Shown: positions 1-8,050 of the stretch, one piece after another | Layout: each line of letters opens with the position of its first letter | Numbering within the stretch: position 1 is the stretch's first letter | Source: JANWYQ01 sp034432445 | GTDB taxonomy: Bacteria > Chloroflexota > Anaerolineae > JAAEKA01 | Assembly (NCBI GenBank): GCA_034432445.1 | Contig: DAOUBX010000283.1 | Location: 1-26,573 of the forward strand | Length of the DNA: 26,573 bases | Direction: 5' to 3' | The notes under the pieces: model-generated | What the model saw: the letters and a program-made list of their open reading frames with translations, nothing else | Databases searched by the model: none | Told to the model about the DNA's origin: nothing | Made by a program: the position numbers and the translations under genes

Positions 1-1665
1 TTCTTCGAGGGCCTCTGTCAGGCAGCGCAGGCGCTGGCCGGTCCCGGCGGCGTACTCTTCGTGGACGACGCGCAGTGGGCCGATGCCGCCAGCCTGGATG
101 CGCTGGCCTATCTGGCGCACCGGCTGGCGGGCCGGCCATTGCTGCTGGTGCTGGCCTGGCGCGACGAAGACAGTCCGACGGTGCAGCGGCTGCGCGGGTT
201 AGCGCGCGCGGCCCAACGCGCCGGCCAAGGGATTAGCCTCCCCCTGAGTAGGCTGGCGCGCAGCGACGTGGCCGCGCTGGCCGCCGGCCTGCCCGGCGAC
301 GCCGTGGTTGAACGGCTCCACCGGGAGAGCGAGGGGCTGCCGCTGTTCGTGGCTGAGTACCTGCGTGCCTGGCAGGCCGGCGAAGGCGCGCTGGCCGCGG
401 ACGCCCAACCGCAGGGGGTGCGCGATCTGCTCCACGCCCGGCTGGCGGCCGTGGACGAGGCCGGCCAGCAGCTTCTGTCGGCCGCGGCGGTTATCGGCCG
501 CTCCTTCGACTTCGAGACGCTGCGCGCCGCCAGCGGCCGCAGCGAGGAGGAGACGCTCGACTGCCTGGAGCAACTGGTGCGCCACGGGCTGGTGCTGGAG
601 CGCAACGACGGCTATGACTTCAGCCACGAGCAACTGCGCAGCCTGGTCTACGGCGAGACCGGCTTTGCTCGACGCCGTCTGCTGCACCGCCGCGTCGCCG
701 AGGTCCTCCAGCGCCAGCCGCGCAGCGCCACTGCGGCCGGCGCGGCGGCCAGCCAGATCGCTCACCACCTGCAATTAGCCGGCCAGGATGCCGCAGCGGC
801 CCGCTTCTTTTGGCAGGCCGGCCAGCACGCCCGCACCTTGTGGGCCAACGCCGAGGCCCTGGCCCACTGCGAGGCCGCGCTGGCGCTGGGCTATCCCGAC
901 ACGGCCGCGCTGCACGAGGCCATCGGCGACTTGCACACGCTGGCCGGTCGCTATGGCGCCGCGCGCACGGCCTACGAGCAAGCCGCGGCCGTGCTCGACG
1001 CCTGGGATGAGCCGTCGGCCTGCAGCTTGGCCGCCATCGAGCGCAAGCTGGCGTTGCTGCATCACCGCCAGGGCGACTGGGAGCTGGCCGAGAGCCATTT
1101 CCAGGCCGCGCACGACATCTGGCCGGCCGACGACGCGGCCGGCCTCGCCCACCTGCTGGCCGACCGCAGCCTGAACGCCCACCGCCGGGGCAAGGGAAGG
1201 CAGGCCGAACGATGGGCCGAGGAGGCGCTGTCGCTGGCCGGAGTGGCGCAGGACGCGGCCAGCCTGGCCCGCGCCCACAACGCCCTGGGCCTGCTGGCCC
1301 GCAGTCGCGGCGACCTGGCGGGCGCGGCGGAGCATCTAAGCCAGGGATTGGCGCAGGCCGAGGCGCTGGGCGATCCGTCCGGCCGCGTCGCGGCGCTGAA
1401 CAACCTGGCCCTGGTGCGCCAAGACCAGGGCGACCTGGCCGGCGCCATCGACCTGACCGGGCAAGCGCTGGTTGCATGCGCGGCCATGGGCGACCGGCAC
1501 CGCGAGGCCGCGCTGCGCAACAACCTGGCCGACCTGCTGCACGCGGCCGGCCAGCCAGACGCGGCCATGGACCAGCTCAAGCAGGCCGTGGCCATCTTCG
1601 CCGAGATCGGCGAGCCGGCCGGCGCGCCCGGTCAGCCGGAGATCTGGAAGTTGGTGGAGTGGTAA
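1..1665 (+). CDS. STAND/AAA-type ATPase with C-terminal TPR repeats (5' partial)
   Basis: The frame is open from base 1, so the true start lies upstream. About 554 residues are visible. The first part holds a Walker B-like stretch, VLFVDDAQWAD (residues 18-28), followed by SLDALAYLAHRL, which is the pattern of AAA_16/STAND ATPases of the MalT/AfsR/cyclase-associated type. The Walker A loop must be outside the window. From about residue 270 to the end, alanine-rich helical pairs (for example around A-I-G-D-L-H and N-N-L-A) repeat at about 34-40 residue spacing, typical of TPR protein-protein interaction repeats. No DNA-binding domain follows the TPRs, so any effector domain (SARP/BTAD, kinase or cyclase) would be N-terminal and unseen. 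Likely a cytoplasmic signalling or transcription regulator; the exact role cannot be told. It converges on the minus-strand folK-mptA gene with 38 bp between stops. Confidence 0.85.
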   Translation, partial: FFEGLCQAAQALAGPGGVLFVDDAQWADAASLDALAYLAHRLAGRPLLLVLAWRDEDSPTVQRLRGLARAAQRAGQGISLPLSRLARSDVAALAAGLPGDAVVERLHRESEGLPLFVAEYLRAWQAGEGALAADAQPQGVRDLLHARLAAVDEAGQQLLSAAAVIGRSFDFETLRAASGRSEEETLDCLEQLVRHGLVLERNDGYDFSHEQLRSLVYGETGFARRRLLHRRVAEVLQRQPRSATAAGAAASQIAHHLQLAGQDAAAARFFWQAGQHARTLWANAEALAHCEAALALGYPDTAALHEAIGDLHTLAGRYGAARTAYEQAAAVLDAWDEPSACSLAAIERKLALLHHRQGDWELAESHFQAAHDIWPADDAAGLAHLLADRSLNAHRRGKGRQAERWAEEALSLAGVAQDAASLARAHNALGLLARSRGDLAGAAEHLSQGLAQAEALGDPSGRVAALNNLALVRQDQGDLAGAIDLTGQALVACAAMGDRHREAALRNNLADLLHAAGQPDAAMDQLKQAVAIFAEIGEPAGAPGQPEIWKLVEW

Positions 1666-1686
1666 GCGACGCTCGGCGACCACTTC

Positions 1687-1714
1687 CGTTCACCGTTCAC
1701 CTTTTACCGGTTAT
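1687..1714. repeat. 7-nt-period tandem repeat array (copy 1)
   Basis: Four units with exact 7-nt spacing: CGTTCAC, CGTTCAC, CTTTTAC, CGGTTAT. The array lies between two convergent genes and contains the stop codon (1704-1706) of the minus-strand folK-mptA gene. The same class of degenerate heptad arrays recurs at 3189, 6992 and 8030. Confidence 0.6.
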
Positions 1715-3155
1715 CGAAAAGCAGCCATTCCTGCAGCGTCGTATAGCCCCCGTGTTCACCGTTCAGGCCCGCGCGCAGCTCGCCGGCGGTGCCGTAGTGC
1801 TCGGCAAAGGCGTTGTGGCGGTGGATGCTCTCGAAGTTCTCCTGTTTGGCGACGATCAGGTCGCCGTCGTCTAGGTCGGGGTAGCTGTCCAGGGTGAGGC
1901 GGATCATCTCGCGCACTACATCTTCGACGAAGCGGGGGGTGCGGTGCGCCTTGTTGACCACGAAGAACTCATCGCTGCGCTTGAGCAATTCGTAGATCTC
2001 GGAGCTCATGCTGTGCTCGACGATGTGCACCAGGTCGAAGGCTTGTACCTCGCGGCGGGTGCCCAGGAGCAGCGTGCCGCGGCCGCGCTGATTGTGCGTC
2101 GCCAGCGGCACCAGCTCCAGGATGCGCTCGGCCGTGGCGGCGTCCATGCCCTCCTGCTCTTGCAGCAACTGCTTGGCGTAGCCGCGGATCATGTCCTGCG
2201 CGCAGGGGCAGGCCGTGAGCCCGTCGGCCTCGACGCCCACGATGCGCCGCGCGCCGGTCTGGCTGGCGACGGCCATACCGATCAGCGTGTAGATCGACTG
2301 CGTGGGCTTGCCGGAGATGGGCGCGATCTTGCGCATGGGGAACTTGGCCGTCACCCGCACCTCGGAGCGCAGCGCTCCTTGGCTTTCCACTGTCTGGCGC
2401 GCCAGCAGCTCGGCGAAGGTCTCGATGTCGGGCGCGGCCTGCATGGTGATGGCGTCCACCACCGCCTCCAGCTCGTCGCTGAAGCGCGACATGTGCACAC
2501 CGGCCTGCTGCGGGGCCAGGTCAACGAACAGATCGACGTTGGCGTAGAAGAGGTTGTCCTTGCCCTTCTCGGTCAGGCGGATGATGCGCTCTAGGTTGGT
2601 GACGCCGACGCGGCTGAGGCCGATGGCGACGCGCGGCCGGCTGCTTTGCACGTCGTGCTCGAAGGCCGGCGCGAGCCCGCGGCGGGCCAGACGCACGCCG
2701 CTTTGGTCCACCTGCGCCAGCAGCGCGGCCACCGTTATGCCCAGCTCGGGATGCACGGCGTCAGGCGCGATCTCGGCCAGGGGGGTCAGCACGAAGGCCC
2801 GCTCGGCCATGCGCGGATGGGGGATGGTCAGCTCCGGCGTGTCCAGCACCAGGTCGTCGTAGAGCAGGATGTCGACGTCGATCAGCCGCGGGCCGTAGCG
2901 GAAGGTGGCCAGGCGGCCCATGCGCTGCTCCACCTGCTTGACGAAGCGCAGCAGCTCATGGGGCGACAGGTCGGTGTTGGCGCGGCAGGCGACGTTGATG
3001 AAATCCGGCTGGGCGGTGAAGCCCACCGGCGCGGTCTCGTAGCAAGCTGAGATGCGCTCGATCACCAGGTACTGGCGCAGGAGCTGCAAAGCCTGGCTGA
3101 TGTTGCCCTGGCGGTCGCCCAGGTTAGCGCCCAGGCCGAGGTAAACGGTGTGCAT
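1704..3155 (-). CDS. Bifunctional HPPK (FolK) - GTP cyclohydrolase MptA/FolE2 fusion
   Basis: A 483-residue fusion of two pterin/folate enzymes. Residues 1-150 are 6-hydroxymethyl-7,8-dihydropterin pyrophosphokinase: it begins MHTVYLGLGANLGDR and has the GPRLIDVDILLYDD motif (88-101), whose aspartates bind Mg-ATP. Residues about 165-460 are a type IB GTP cyclohydrolase (MptA/FolE2) with SRVGVTNLERI, HMSRF (221-225), the metal-site motif TACPCAQ (314-320), THNQRG (353-358) and ESIHRHNA. The ACPCAQ form looks closer to archaeal MptA than to bacterial FolE2. If so, the product would be the cyclic phosphate of dihydroneopterin rather than the triphosphate. Start 3155 was chosen because HPPK proteins begin right before the VYLGLGAN motif; a longer start at 3200 is possible, and neither has a strong SD. 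FolB, FolP and the phosphatase are not nearby. Probably cotranscribed with the upstream glsB-like gene. Confidence 0.9.
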   Translation of the reverse strand: MHTVYLGLGANLGDRQGNISQALQLLRQYLVIERISACYETAPVGFTAQPDFINVACRANTDLSPHELLRFVKQVEQRMGRLATFRYGPRLIDVDILLYDDLVLDTPELTIPHPRMAERAFVLTPLAEIAPDAVHPELGITVAALLAQVDQSGVRLARRGLAPAFEHDVQSSRPRVAIGLSRVGVTNLERIIRLTEKGKDNLFYANVDLFVDLAPQQAGVHMSRFSDELEAVVDAITMQAAPDIETFAELLARQTVESQGALRSEVRVTAKFPMRKIAPISGKPTQSIYTLIGMAVASQTGARRIVGVEADGLTACPCAQDMIRGYAKQLLQEQEGMDAATAERILELVPLATHNQRGRGTLLLGTRREVQAFDLVHIVEHSMSSEIYELLKRSDEFFVVNKAHRTPRFVEDVVREMIRLTLDSYPDLDDGDLIVAKQENFESIHRHNAFAEHYGTAGELRAGLNGEHGGYTTLQEWLLFDNR

Positions 3156-3188
3156 GGTGCGGTTTGAGTGGTGAACCGGAGTAGGAGG

Positions 3189-3209
3189 GTGATGCGTCAC
3201 GCGTCAGGC
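3189..3209. repeat. 7-nt-period tandem repeat array (copy 2)
   Basis: Three degenerate heptads in register, GTGATGC, GTCACGC, GTCAGGC, lie between folK-mptA and the glsB-like gene, just after the latter's stop codon. Short and imperfect, so on its own it would be unremarkable; it is listed because longer arrays with the same period occur elsewhere in the window. Confidence 0.4.
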
Positions 3210-3219
3210 ATAGGCGGAG

Positions 3220-3498
3220 TTAGCGGCGGCGGGTGAACAGGCCGACCACTAAGAGTAGCACGACGGCGCCCAGAACCGCTACGATGAAGGCGGTCAAGCT
3301 CCACTCCACCGTGAAACTGCCGCCGAAGACCAGGCTGTAGATGGCGCCGCCCAGAAATGCGCCGACGATGCCGACGATGATGTTGGTGATGCAACCCTGG
3401 CGGTTGTTGCGGCCGGCAATCAGGCTGGCGATCCAGCCGGCCAGCGCGCCGAAGATGATCCACGAAAAACAGCCCAGATTGGATTGAACCAGGTCCAT
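3220..3498 (-). CDS. GlsB/YeaQ/YmgE family small membrane protein
   Basis: 92 residues, the usual length for this transglycosylase-associated (YeaQ/YmgE/GlsB) family, which is linked to stress and acid resistance and has no defined biochemical function. Three hydrophobic segments are visible: SWIIFGALAGWIASLIAG, IIVGIVGAFLGGAIYSLVFGG, and LTAFIVAVLGAVVLLLVVGLF, followed by a basic RRR tail. The first two carry the glycine-rich GALAGWIA and GIVGAFLGG patterns of the family. The start at 3498 is fixed by a strong SD (AAGGAG on the minus strand, 3506-3511, 7 nt away). The longer open frame upstream on this strand is non-coding by character. A good promoter lies at 3563-3591, and folK-mptA follows 64 bp downstream on the same strand. 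Confidence 0.88.
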   Translation of the reverse strand: MDLVQSNLGCFSWIIFGALAGWIASLIAGRNNRQGCITNIIVGIVGAFLGGAIYSLVFGGSFTVEWSLTAFIVAVLGAVVLLLVVGLFTRRR

Positions 3499-3562
3499 GG
3501 TGATGCTCCTTGCGAAGGAAAGGCAGCGCGGCGCTGCCAAAGGACGGATGCGGTATAGGCCG

Positions 3563-3591
3563 ATTGTGCCACAGATTGGGCTGGAGGGCAA
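3563..3591 (-). promoter_or_regulatory. Promoter for glsB-like gene: TTGCCC-N17-CACAAT
   Basis: Read on the minus strand, -35 TTGCCC (3586-3591), a 17-nt spacer, and -10 CACAAT (3563-3568) preceded by GG. The same TTGCCC-N17 arrangement occurs before rpsP. The predicted transcript has a 5' leader of about 55-60 nt. Confidence 0.55.
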
Positions 3592-3812
3592 GCAGTCGAC
3601 GGCGCGCCGCCCTGGCATGACGTCCACCCGGCGGTGCGACGCCTGCCCAAGTTCCCGGAGGCCGATCGCCATGCTTGAGCTGTGGCAGCTCGACCGCCAA
3701 GCGCAGTTTACACCCTCATGAGCACAACCACATGCGGACAGATGGCAGTGCACGGGCGGAAAGAACGGGCCATCAGCCGGCAGTGCCGCAGAATCCGCTT
3801 CCTGCCGGGTAC

Positions 3813-3823
3813 TGTGGTACAAT
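3813..3823 (+). promoter_or_regulatory. Candidate -10 region GGTACAAT upstream of aldo/keto reductase
   Basis: TGTGGTACAAT matches the -10 form seen at 9224 (TATGGTACAAT), but there is no good -35 at 16-18 bp upstream. Confidence 0.35.
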
Positions 3824-4051
3824 GCACACAACTTCCTGGCCGCCGTTGCCGAACGCCGGGATGTGCGCTTGGCCCGAACTAACGTCAAGCCGACTTGGGG
3901 CGCAGCGCAACAGTTGCGAACGCCCATCACCAGCTCTCTCACCACTGCTGGGGTCGGGCTGGCCTGTCCGGCGTGCAACCTGCGCCAAGCCTAACTGCTT
4001 TCTCAACTACCAACCCACCAATCTATCCTCCCAGCACAAGGAGCACCTCGC

Positions 4052-5044
4052 ATGGAGTACCGTCATCTTGGTTCGTCCGGCCTGCAAGTGTCGGCCCTTT
4101 CCTTCGGCGCCTGGGTCACGTTTGGCCAGCAGTATGGCGAGGACATGGCCTATGACTGCATGAAAGCGGCCTACGACGCCGGCGTCAACTTCTTCGACAA
4201 CGCCGAGGCCTACGCCCAGGGCAAGGCCGAAATCGTCATGGGCAACGTGATCAAGCGCGCCGGCTGGAAGCGCTCGGATCTGGTGATCTCTACCAAGATC
4301 TTCTGGGGCGGCGACGGCCCCAACGACACCGGTCTGAGCCGCAAGCACGTGATCGAGGGGACCAACGCGGCCCTGGCGCGCTTGCAACTGGATTATGTCG
4401 ATCTCATTTTCTGCCATCGCCCCGACATCCGCACGCCCATCGAGGAGACGGTGCGGGCCATGAGCTATCTGGTGAACAGCGGCAAGGCCTTCTACTGGGG
4501 CACCAGCGAGTGGAGCGCAGCGCAGATCATGGAGGCCTACGGCATTGCCCGCCGCGAGCACCTCGTCCCCCCCACTATGGAGCAGCCGCAGTACAACATG
4601 TTCCACCGCGAGCGCGTCGAGAAGGAGTACGCGCATCTGTACAAAGAGATCGGCCTGGGCACCACCATTTGGAGCCCGCTGGCCAGCGGCATTTTGACCG
4701 GCAAGTACAACGAAGGCATGCCGGCAGGCACACGGGCAACGCTGGAGGGCTACGAGTGGCTGCGCAAGATGTTCGAGAGCCCCGAGGGCCAGGCCCGCAT
4801 CGCCAAGGCGCGGGAGTTGACGCCGGTCGCTGCCGCGCTCGGCTGCACCCTAGCCCAGCTCGCGTTGGCCTGGTGCCTGAAGAACCCCGACGTCAGCACG
4901 GTGATCACCGGGGCCAGCCGACCGGAACAGGTCGTGGAGAACATGGCCGCGCTGGACGTGGTCGCCAAGCTAACGCCGGAGGTGATGGAGCGCATCGAGG
5001 GCATCCTGCAGAACAAGCCCGCGCCGCCCAGCGACTTCCGCTAG
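4052..5044 (+). CDS. Aldo/keto reductase, Kv-beta (AKR6)-like
   Basis: 330 residues, full length for an NADPH-dependent (alpha/beta)8-barrel aldo/keto reductase. The catalytic tetrad is visible: D49 in FFDNAEAY, Y54, K82 in STKIFWGG, and H122 in FCHRPD. The sequence FWGGDGPNDTGLSRKHVIEG, the MEQPQYNMFHRERVE segment and the nucleotide-binding TVITGASRPEQVVENM near the C-terminus are typical of the voltage-gated K+ channel beta-subunit/YghZ-like branch. Such enzymes reduce aldehydes and ketones in the cytoplasm; the substrate is not predictable, and no potassium channel gene is nearby. SD AAGGAG lies 8-9 nt before the ATG. Stands alone as a transcription unit; a perfect inverted repeat follows the stop by 10 bp. 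Confidence 0.92.
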   Translation: MEYRHLGSSGLQVSALSFGAWVTFGQQYGEDMAYDCMKAAYDAGVNFFDNAEAYAQGKAEIVMGNVIKRAGWKRSDLVISTKIFWGGDGPNDTGLSRKHVIEGTNAALARLQLDYVDLIFCHRPDIRTPIEETVRAMSYLVNSGKAFYWGTSEWSAAQIMEAYGIARREHLVPPTMEQPQYNMFHRERVEKEYAHLYKEIGLGTTIWSPLASGILTGKYNEGMPAGTRATLEGYEWLRKMFESPEGQARIAKARELTPVAAALGCTLAQLALAWCLKNPDVSTVITGASRPEQVVENMAALDVVAKLTPEVMERIEGILQNKPAPPSDFR

Positions 5045-5054
5045 GCCACCAACG

Positions 5055-5098
5055 TGCACCGTCATTGCGAGCCGTCCGCGGCTCGCAATGACGGTGCA
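5055..5098. repeat. Perfect 20-bp inverted repeat of the GTCATTGCGAG type
   Basis: Two perfect 20-nt arms (5055-5074 and 5079-5098) separated by TCCG; each contains GTCATTGCGAGC. Elements with CGTCATTGCGAG are known as dispersed repeats in many bacterial genomes. It sits between the aldo/keto reductase stop and the lipoprotein start. There is no T-tract on either side, so a standard intrinsic terminator is unlikely, although the hairpin would be very stable in RNA. Confidence 0.8.
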
Positions 5099-5141
5099 TG
5101 ACAACGATGAAAGTCGCAACCGGTTACCAGGAGATTTTGTG

Positions 5142-6995
5142 ATGACAAACAATCGCCATGCGCTGGTCTCACGGCGTTTGCTGACCGCTCTGGTGCTGCT
5201 CGTCGTAGCCAGCCTGCTCACCGCATGTCTCGGCGTCCGACAAGAGGTCACGCCACCCACACTCGCGCCGGAAGCCGAGACCCCCATCGGCATGCCCAAC
5301 CCGGCTTCGGTGCACTGCGAGGAGCAGGGCGGCCGGCTGGAGATGCGCACGGCGGCCGACGGCGGGCAGTTCGGCGTTTGCGTCTTCGCCGACGGCAGCG
5401 AGTGCGAGGAGTGGGCCTTCTACCGCGGGGAATGCGCGCCTGGCCAGTCCACGACAGCCCCGACGCCTACGCCGCCCGGTGTGCTTGCGCCTGATGTGGC
5501 CGTAGAGGAGATTCTGGCCCAGGTACAACTCCCGGCCAACGCCTATTCGGACGGCCCCGCCGTCCTGCCGCTGCGCGCGCCGGCTGAAGGCCCGCCGCTC
5601 TGGGCGCTGTACAGCACGGGGATGCGCAACCACGATTTGGACCCGGTTCCGTCGCACTTCGTGGCCATCTTCACCCGGGACGACGCCGGCTGGCGCGAGC
5701 TGGCGCGCATCGATCTGGACCAGATGCCGACCGAGGACACGCTGCTGATCGAGCCGCTGCCCGACTACATCGACCCCAACGGCGTGCAGCAGGTGGCCAT
5801 CGAACCCAGCCGTGTTTGGCTGACCGTGGACGGCGGCGTGGGCGCGCACAGCGGTACGTTCCAGGTGCTCAGCTTCGACGGCCAGGCGCTCAAGTTGGAG
5901 CTGGCCAGCTCATCGGCCAGCCCCGGCGCCGGCTTCATCGCCGACGTCAACCGGGACGGCCAGAACGACGTGGTGCTGAACGCGACCGAGCCTTACATTT
6001 TCTGCTACGCCTGCGGCGTGCGCTATCCCTACTTCCGCGTCTACACCTGGCTGAGCGATGCGCTGGCCGAGGTCGAGCTCTCCGCTCTCATGATGGGGCA
6101 GCGCGGCACGCAGGCCGATCAGCTCAACAGCGAGGCCATCGCTTTGGCACAAGCAGGATTGTGGGCCGATGCGCTGGCCAAGATCGACGAGGCTGTGGCC
6201 GCGGCCGGCAACGACGACCCGCCCACGCCGGCCGGCTCGCTGCGCTGGAACCAGGCGCTGATCCGGCTTAACCACGACGCACACCTGCAAGCCATTGCGG
6301 AGAGCGCTTACCCCTTGCTCAACCGCGTGTTTTACGGCGACTACGCTGGCGCTGTGGACATGATGCGCGGCTACACGCTGGCAGAGATCTTCAGCCTCGA
6401 GTCGCCGCTGATTGTCGGCACGGCCGCCGAAGGCTGGGAGGACGCGCTGAGCACATACATCATTCAGAGCGCCACGGACGCAGTCGCCGCTCGACCCAAC
6501 CTAGCGCCGGCCTACTTCCTGCGCGGCTGGGCCGAGTTCCTGGCCGATCCCGGCAGCGCGCGGGCGCGCGCTGACCTGCGCCGGGCCGCCGAGACCGCGC
6601 CCGACGATCCGCTGCTGGTGGCCGCGGCTCAGTTCAACCCTGCGCCCGCGCCCACGCTGGCGGCCGCGCCCACCCCTGCGCCTATCCGCGTCCAGTTTGC
6701 GCCGGGCGCCACCTCGGCCGTTGTCGGCGGCGTCTTGCTGCAGAACGGCACACAAACCTACGTGCTGCGGGCCATGGAAGGCCAGAACATGGAGGTCGTT
6801 GCCGGCGCGCCGCGCGGCAGCCTCCTGCTGAGCATCAGCGGCGCCGATGGCCAGGTGTTGAAGAGCAGCGCCGTGGGCGACTCGACGTGGAGCGGTGTGT
6901 TGCCGGCCACGCAGGACTACTTCATCACGCTGAGCACAGAGGGTCCCGGCACAAGCTACACGCTGCGGGTGACGATCCCTCCGCTGGCGCAGTGA
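5142..6995 (+). CDS. Lipoprotein with DUF333 domain, helical repeats and PPC-like C-terminal domain
   Basis: 617 residues. The start at 5142 (ATG, SD AGGAG at 5129-5133) gives a textbook lipoprotein signal: RR at 11-12, a hydrophobic core, and lipobox LTAC with Cys29. An upstream in-frame ATG at 5088 lies inside the inverted repeat and is rejected. Residues about 51-98 match DUF333 (PF03891): NPASVHC, GGRLE, GGQFGVCVFADGSECEEW and FYRGEC with conserved cysteines. A threonine/proline linker follows. The middle has a DVNRDGQNDVV segment, reminiscent of FG-GAP/EF-hand-like calcium loops, then TPR-like helices (about 330-500). A Pro/Ala linker leads to a C-terminal beta domain (about 520-612; NGTQTYVLRAMEGQ, YFITLSTEG, SYTLRVTI) resembling the pre-peptidase C-terminal (PPC) domain. 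Probably surface-exposed; binding role unknown. Confidence 0.85.
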   Translation: MTNNRHALVSRRLLTALVLLVVASLLTACLGVRQEVTPPTLAPEAETPIGMPNPASVHCEEQGGRLEMRTAADGGQFGVCVFADGSECEEWAFYRGECAPGQSTTAPTPTPPGVLAPDVAVEEILAQVQLPANAYSDGPAVLPLRAPAEGPPLWALYSTGMRNHDLDPVPSHFVAIFTRDDAGWRELARIDLDQMPTEDTLLIEPLPDYIDPNGVQQVAIEPSRVWLTVDGGVGAHSGTFQVLSFDGQALKLELASSSASPGAGFIADVNRDGQNDVVLNATEPYIFCYACGVRYPYFRVYTWLSDALAEVELSALMMGQRGTQADQLNSEAIALAQAGLWADALAKIDEAVAAAGNDDPPTPAGSLRWNQALIRLNHDAHLQAIAESAYPLLNRVFYGDYAGAVDMMRGYTLAEIFSLESPLIVGTAAEGWEDALSTYIIQSATDAVAARPNLAPAYFLRGWAEFLADPGSARARADLRRAAETAPDDPLLVAAAQFNPAPAPTLAAAPTPAPIRVQFAPGATSAVVGGVLLQNGTQTYVLRAMEGQNMEVVAGAPRGSLLLSISGADGQVLKSSAVGDSTWSGVLPATQDYFITLSTEGPGTSYTLRVTIPPLAQ

Positions 6996-7026
6996 TCGGT
7001 GATCGGTGATCGTTAAACGGTGAACG
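6992..7026. repeat. 7-nt-period tandem repeat array (copy 3)
   Basis: Five units in register: GTGATCG three times, then TTAAACG, then GTGAACG. The stop codon TGA of the lipoprotein gene (6993-6995) is part of the first unit. Confidence 0.65.
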
Positions 7027-7096
7027 GAGAGAGTCGTCGTCCGGCTGTAGCGCCGAGCACTGGGACGGCGCATGTCTGTGGAGGTGTGCACCGGCG

Positions 7097-8050
7097 TTGA
7101 ATCCGCAAGATGTGATTGCTGAGCTGGAGGCTTATTTGGCCAGCGCCGGCAGGGGCGCGATTCTGTCGAACGCGCTGTGGTCGCTGGCGGTAATCGTGGC
7201 GCTGTTGCTGGTACGACGCGCCATCGGCTCCGTGTTGGACAGACGCCTTAGCGACGCCGCCGTGCGCTATCGGTGGCACAAGGCGCTGCGCATGGCCACC
7301 TGGGTCGTGATCGGTGTCATCGTTGCGGCCATCTGGCTGGACGGCGTCTCAGGTCTGGCCACCATCGTGGCCGTAGTTGCCGCCGGCCTGGCCATCGCCC
7401 TGCGCGATCCCATCGTCGACCTGGGCGGCTGGCTGTACATCTCGACGCGGCATCCGCTGCGGGTGGGCGACCGCATCGCCATCGCCGGCGAGCGGGGCGA
7501 CGTGGTGGACATCGGGCTGTTCGTCTTCTCGCTGATGCAACTGGGCGACGGCGTGACCGGCCCGCGGCAGGCCACGGGCCGGCTGGTGCTGGTGCCCAAC
7601 AAGTTCATTTTCACCAATCCGCTGGTCAACGAAAGCCTGGTCTTCGACTACATCTGGCGCGAGATACCGGTGGTGGTGACCTTCGAGAGCGACTGGCAGC
7701 GCGCCAAGCAGATCCTGCAAGAAATCGTGGCTCGTCACGCCGCCCACCTGGCGCCGGTGGCCGAAGCTCAGGCGCAAGCCTCCCTCACCAAGTACATGGT
7801 GTCGGTTGCTTCCTTTGAGCCCAAGGTGTTCACGCGGGCTGTCGCCCACGGCGTCGAGCTGACCATGCGCTTTCTGAGCGAGATCCGCCGGCCGCGCGAG
7901 ATGGAAGAGGCGATCTGGGAAGACGTGCTGCACGCCTTCGCCGCCGAGCCCGCCATCGACCTGGCCTACCCCACCTCGCGCGTCTACCGCAACACCGAGG
8001 AAGGCAAGCCGGCTTTGGGCGGGCCGGGGACGGTGAACGGTGAACGGTAA
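7097..8050 (+). CDS. MscS-family mechanosensitive ion channel
   Basis: 317 residues. Three membrane segments are visible: SNALWSLAVIVALLLV (about 24-40), ALRMATWVVIGVIVAAIWL (about 64-82), and the Gly/Ala-rich pore-lining helix from about 85 to 106 (GLATIVAVVAAGLAIAL). It is followed by the beta domain signature HPLRVGDRIAIAGERGDVVDIGLF and VLVPNKFIFTNPLVN of MscS, then a C-terminal alpha/beta region. MscS proteins open on membrane tension to release solutes during osmotic downshock. The start is a TTG at 7097 with GGAGG 12 nt upstream; no better in-frame start precedes the first membrane helix. The final residues (TVNGER) and the stop codon are encoded by a heptad repeat array, so the C-terminus appears to have been set by repeat insertion. 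A zinc alcohol dehydrogenase follows 38 bp downstream. Confidence 0.88.
   Translation: MNPQDVIAELEAYLASAGRGAILSNALWSLAVIVALLLVRRAIGSVLDRRLSDAAVRYRWHKALRMATWVVIGVIVAAIWLDGVSGLATIVAVVAAGLAIALRDPIVDLGGWLYISTRHPLRVGDRIAIAGERGDVVDIGLFVFSLMQLGDGVTGPRQATGRLVLVPNKFIFTNPLVNESLVFDYIWREIPVVVTFESDWQRAKQILQEIVARHAAHLAPVAEAQAQASLTKYMVSVASFEPKVFTRAVAHGVELTMRFLSEIRRPREMEEAIWEDVLHAFAAEPAIDLAYPTSRVYRNTEEGKPALGGPGTVNGER

Larger units (their letters stand above)
3499..4051. other. Gene-free divergent spacer (glsB-like / aldo-keto reductase)
   Basis: 553 bp with no credible gene on either strand. It holds the minus-strand promoter at 3563-3591 and one plus-strand promoter-like box, TGTGGTACAAT (3813-3823, -10 TACAAT), without a recognisable -35. 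If the latter is real, the aldo/keto reductase mRNA would have a leader of about 220 nt; I could not match that leader to a known riboswitch. Confidence 0.6.

Noticed and set aside
3824..4051. Riboswitch upstream of the aldo/keto reductase
   Set aside because: No conserved core of a known class could be recognised by eye.
5088..5141. Earlier ATG for the lipoprotein
   Set aside because: It lies in the arm of the inverted repeat, lacks an SD, and would put 18 polar residues ahead of the lipoprotein signal.
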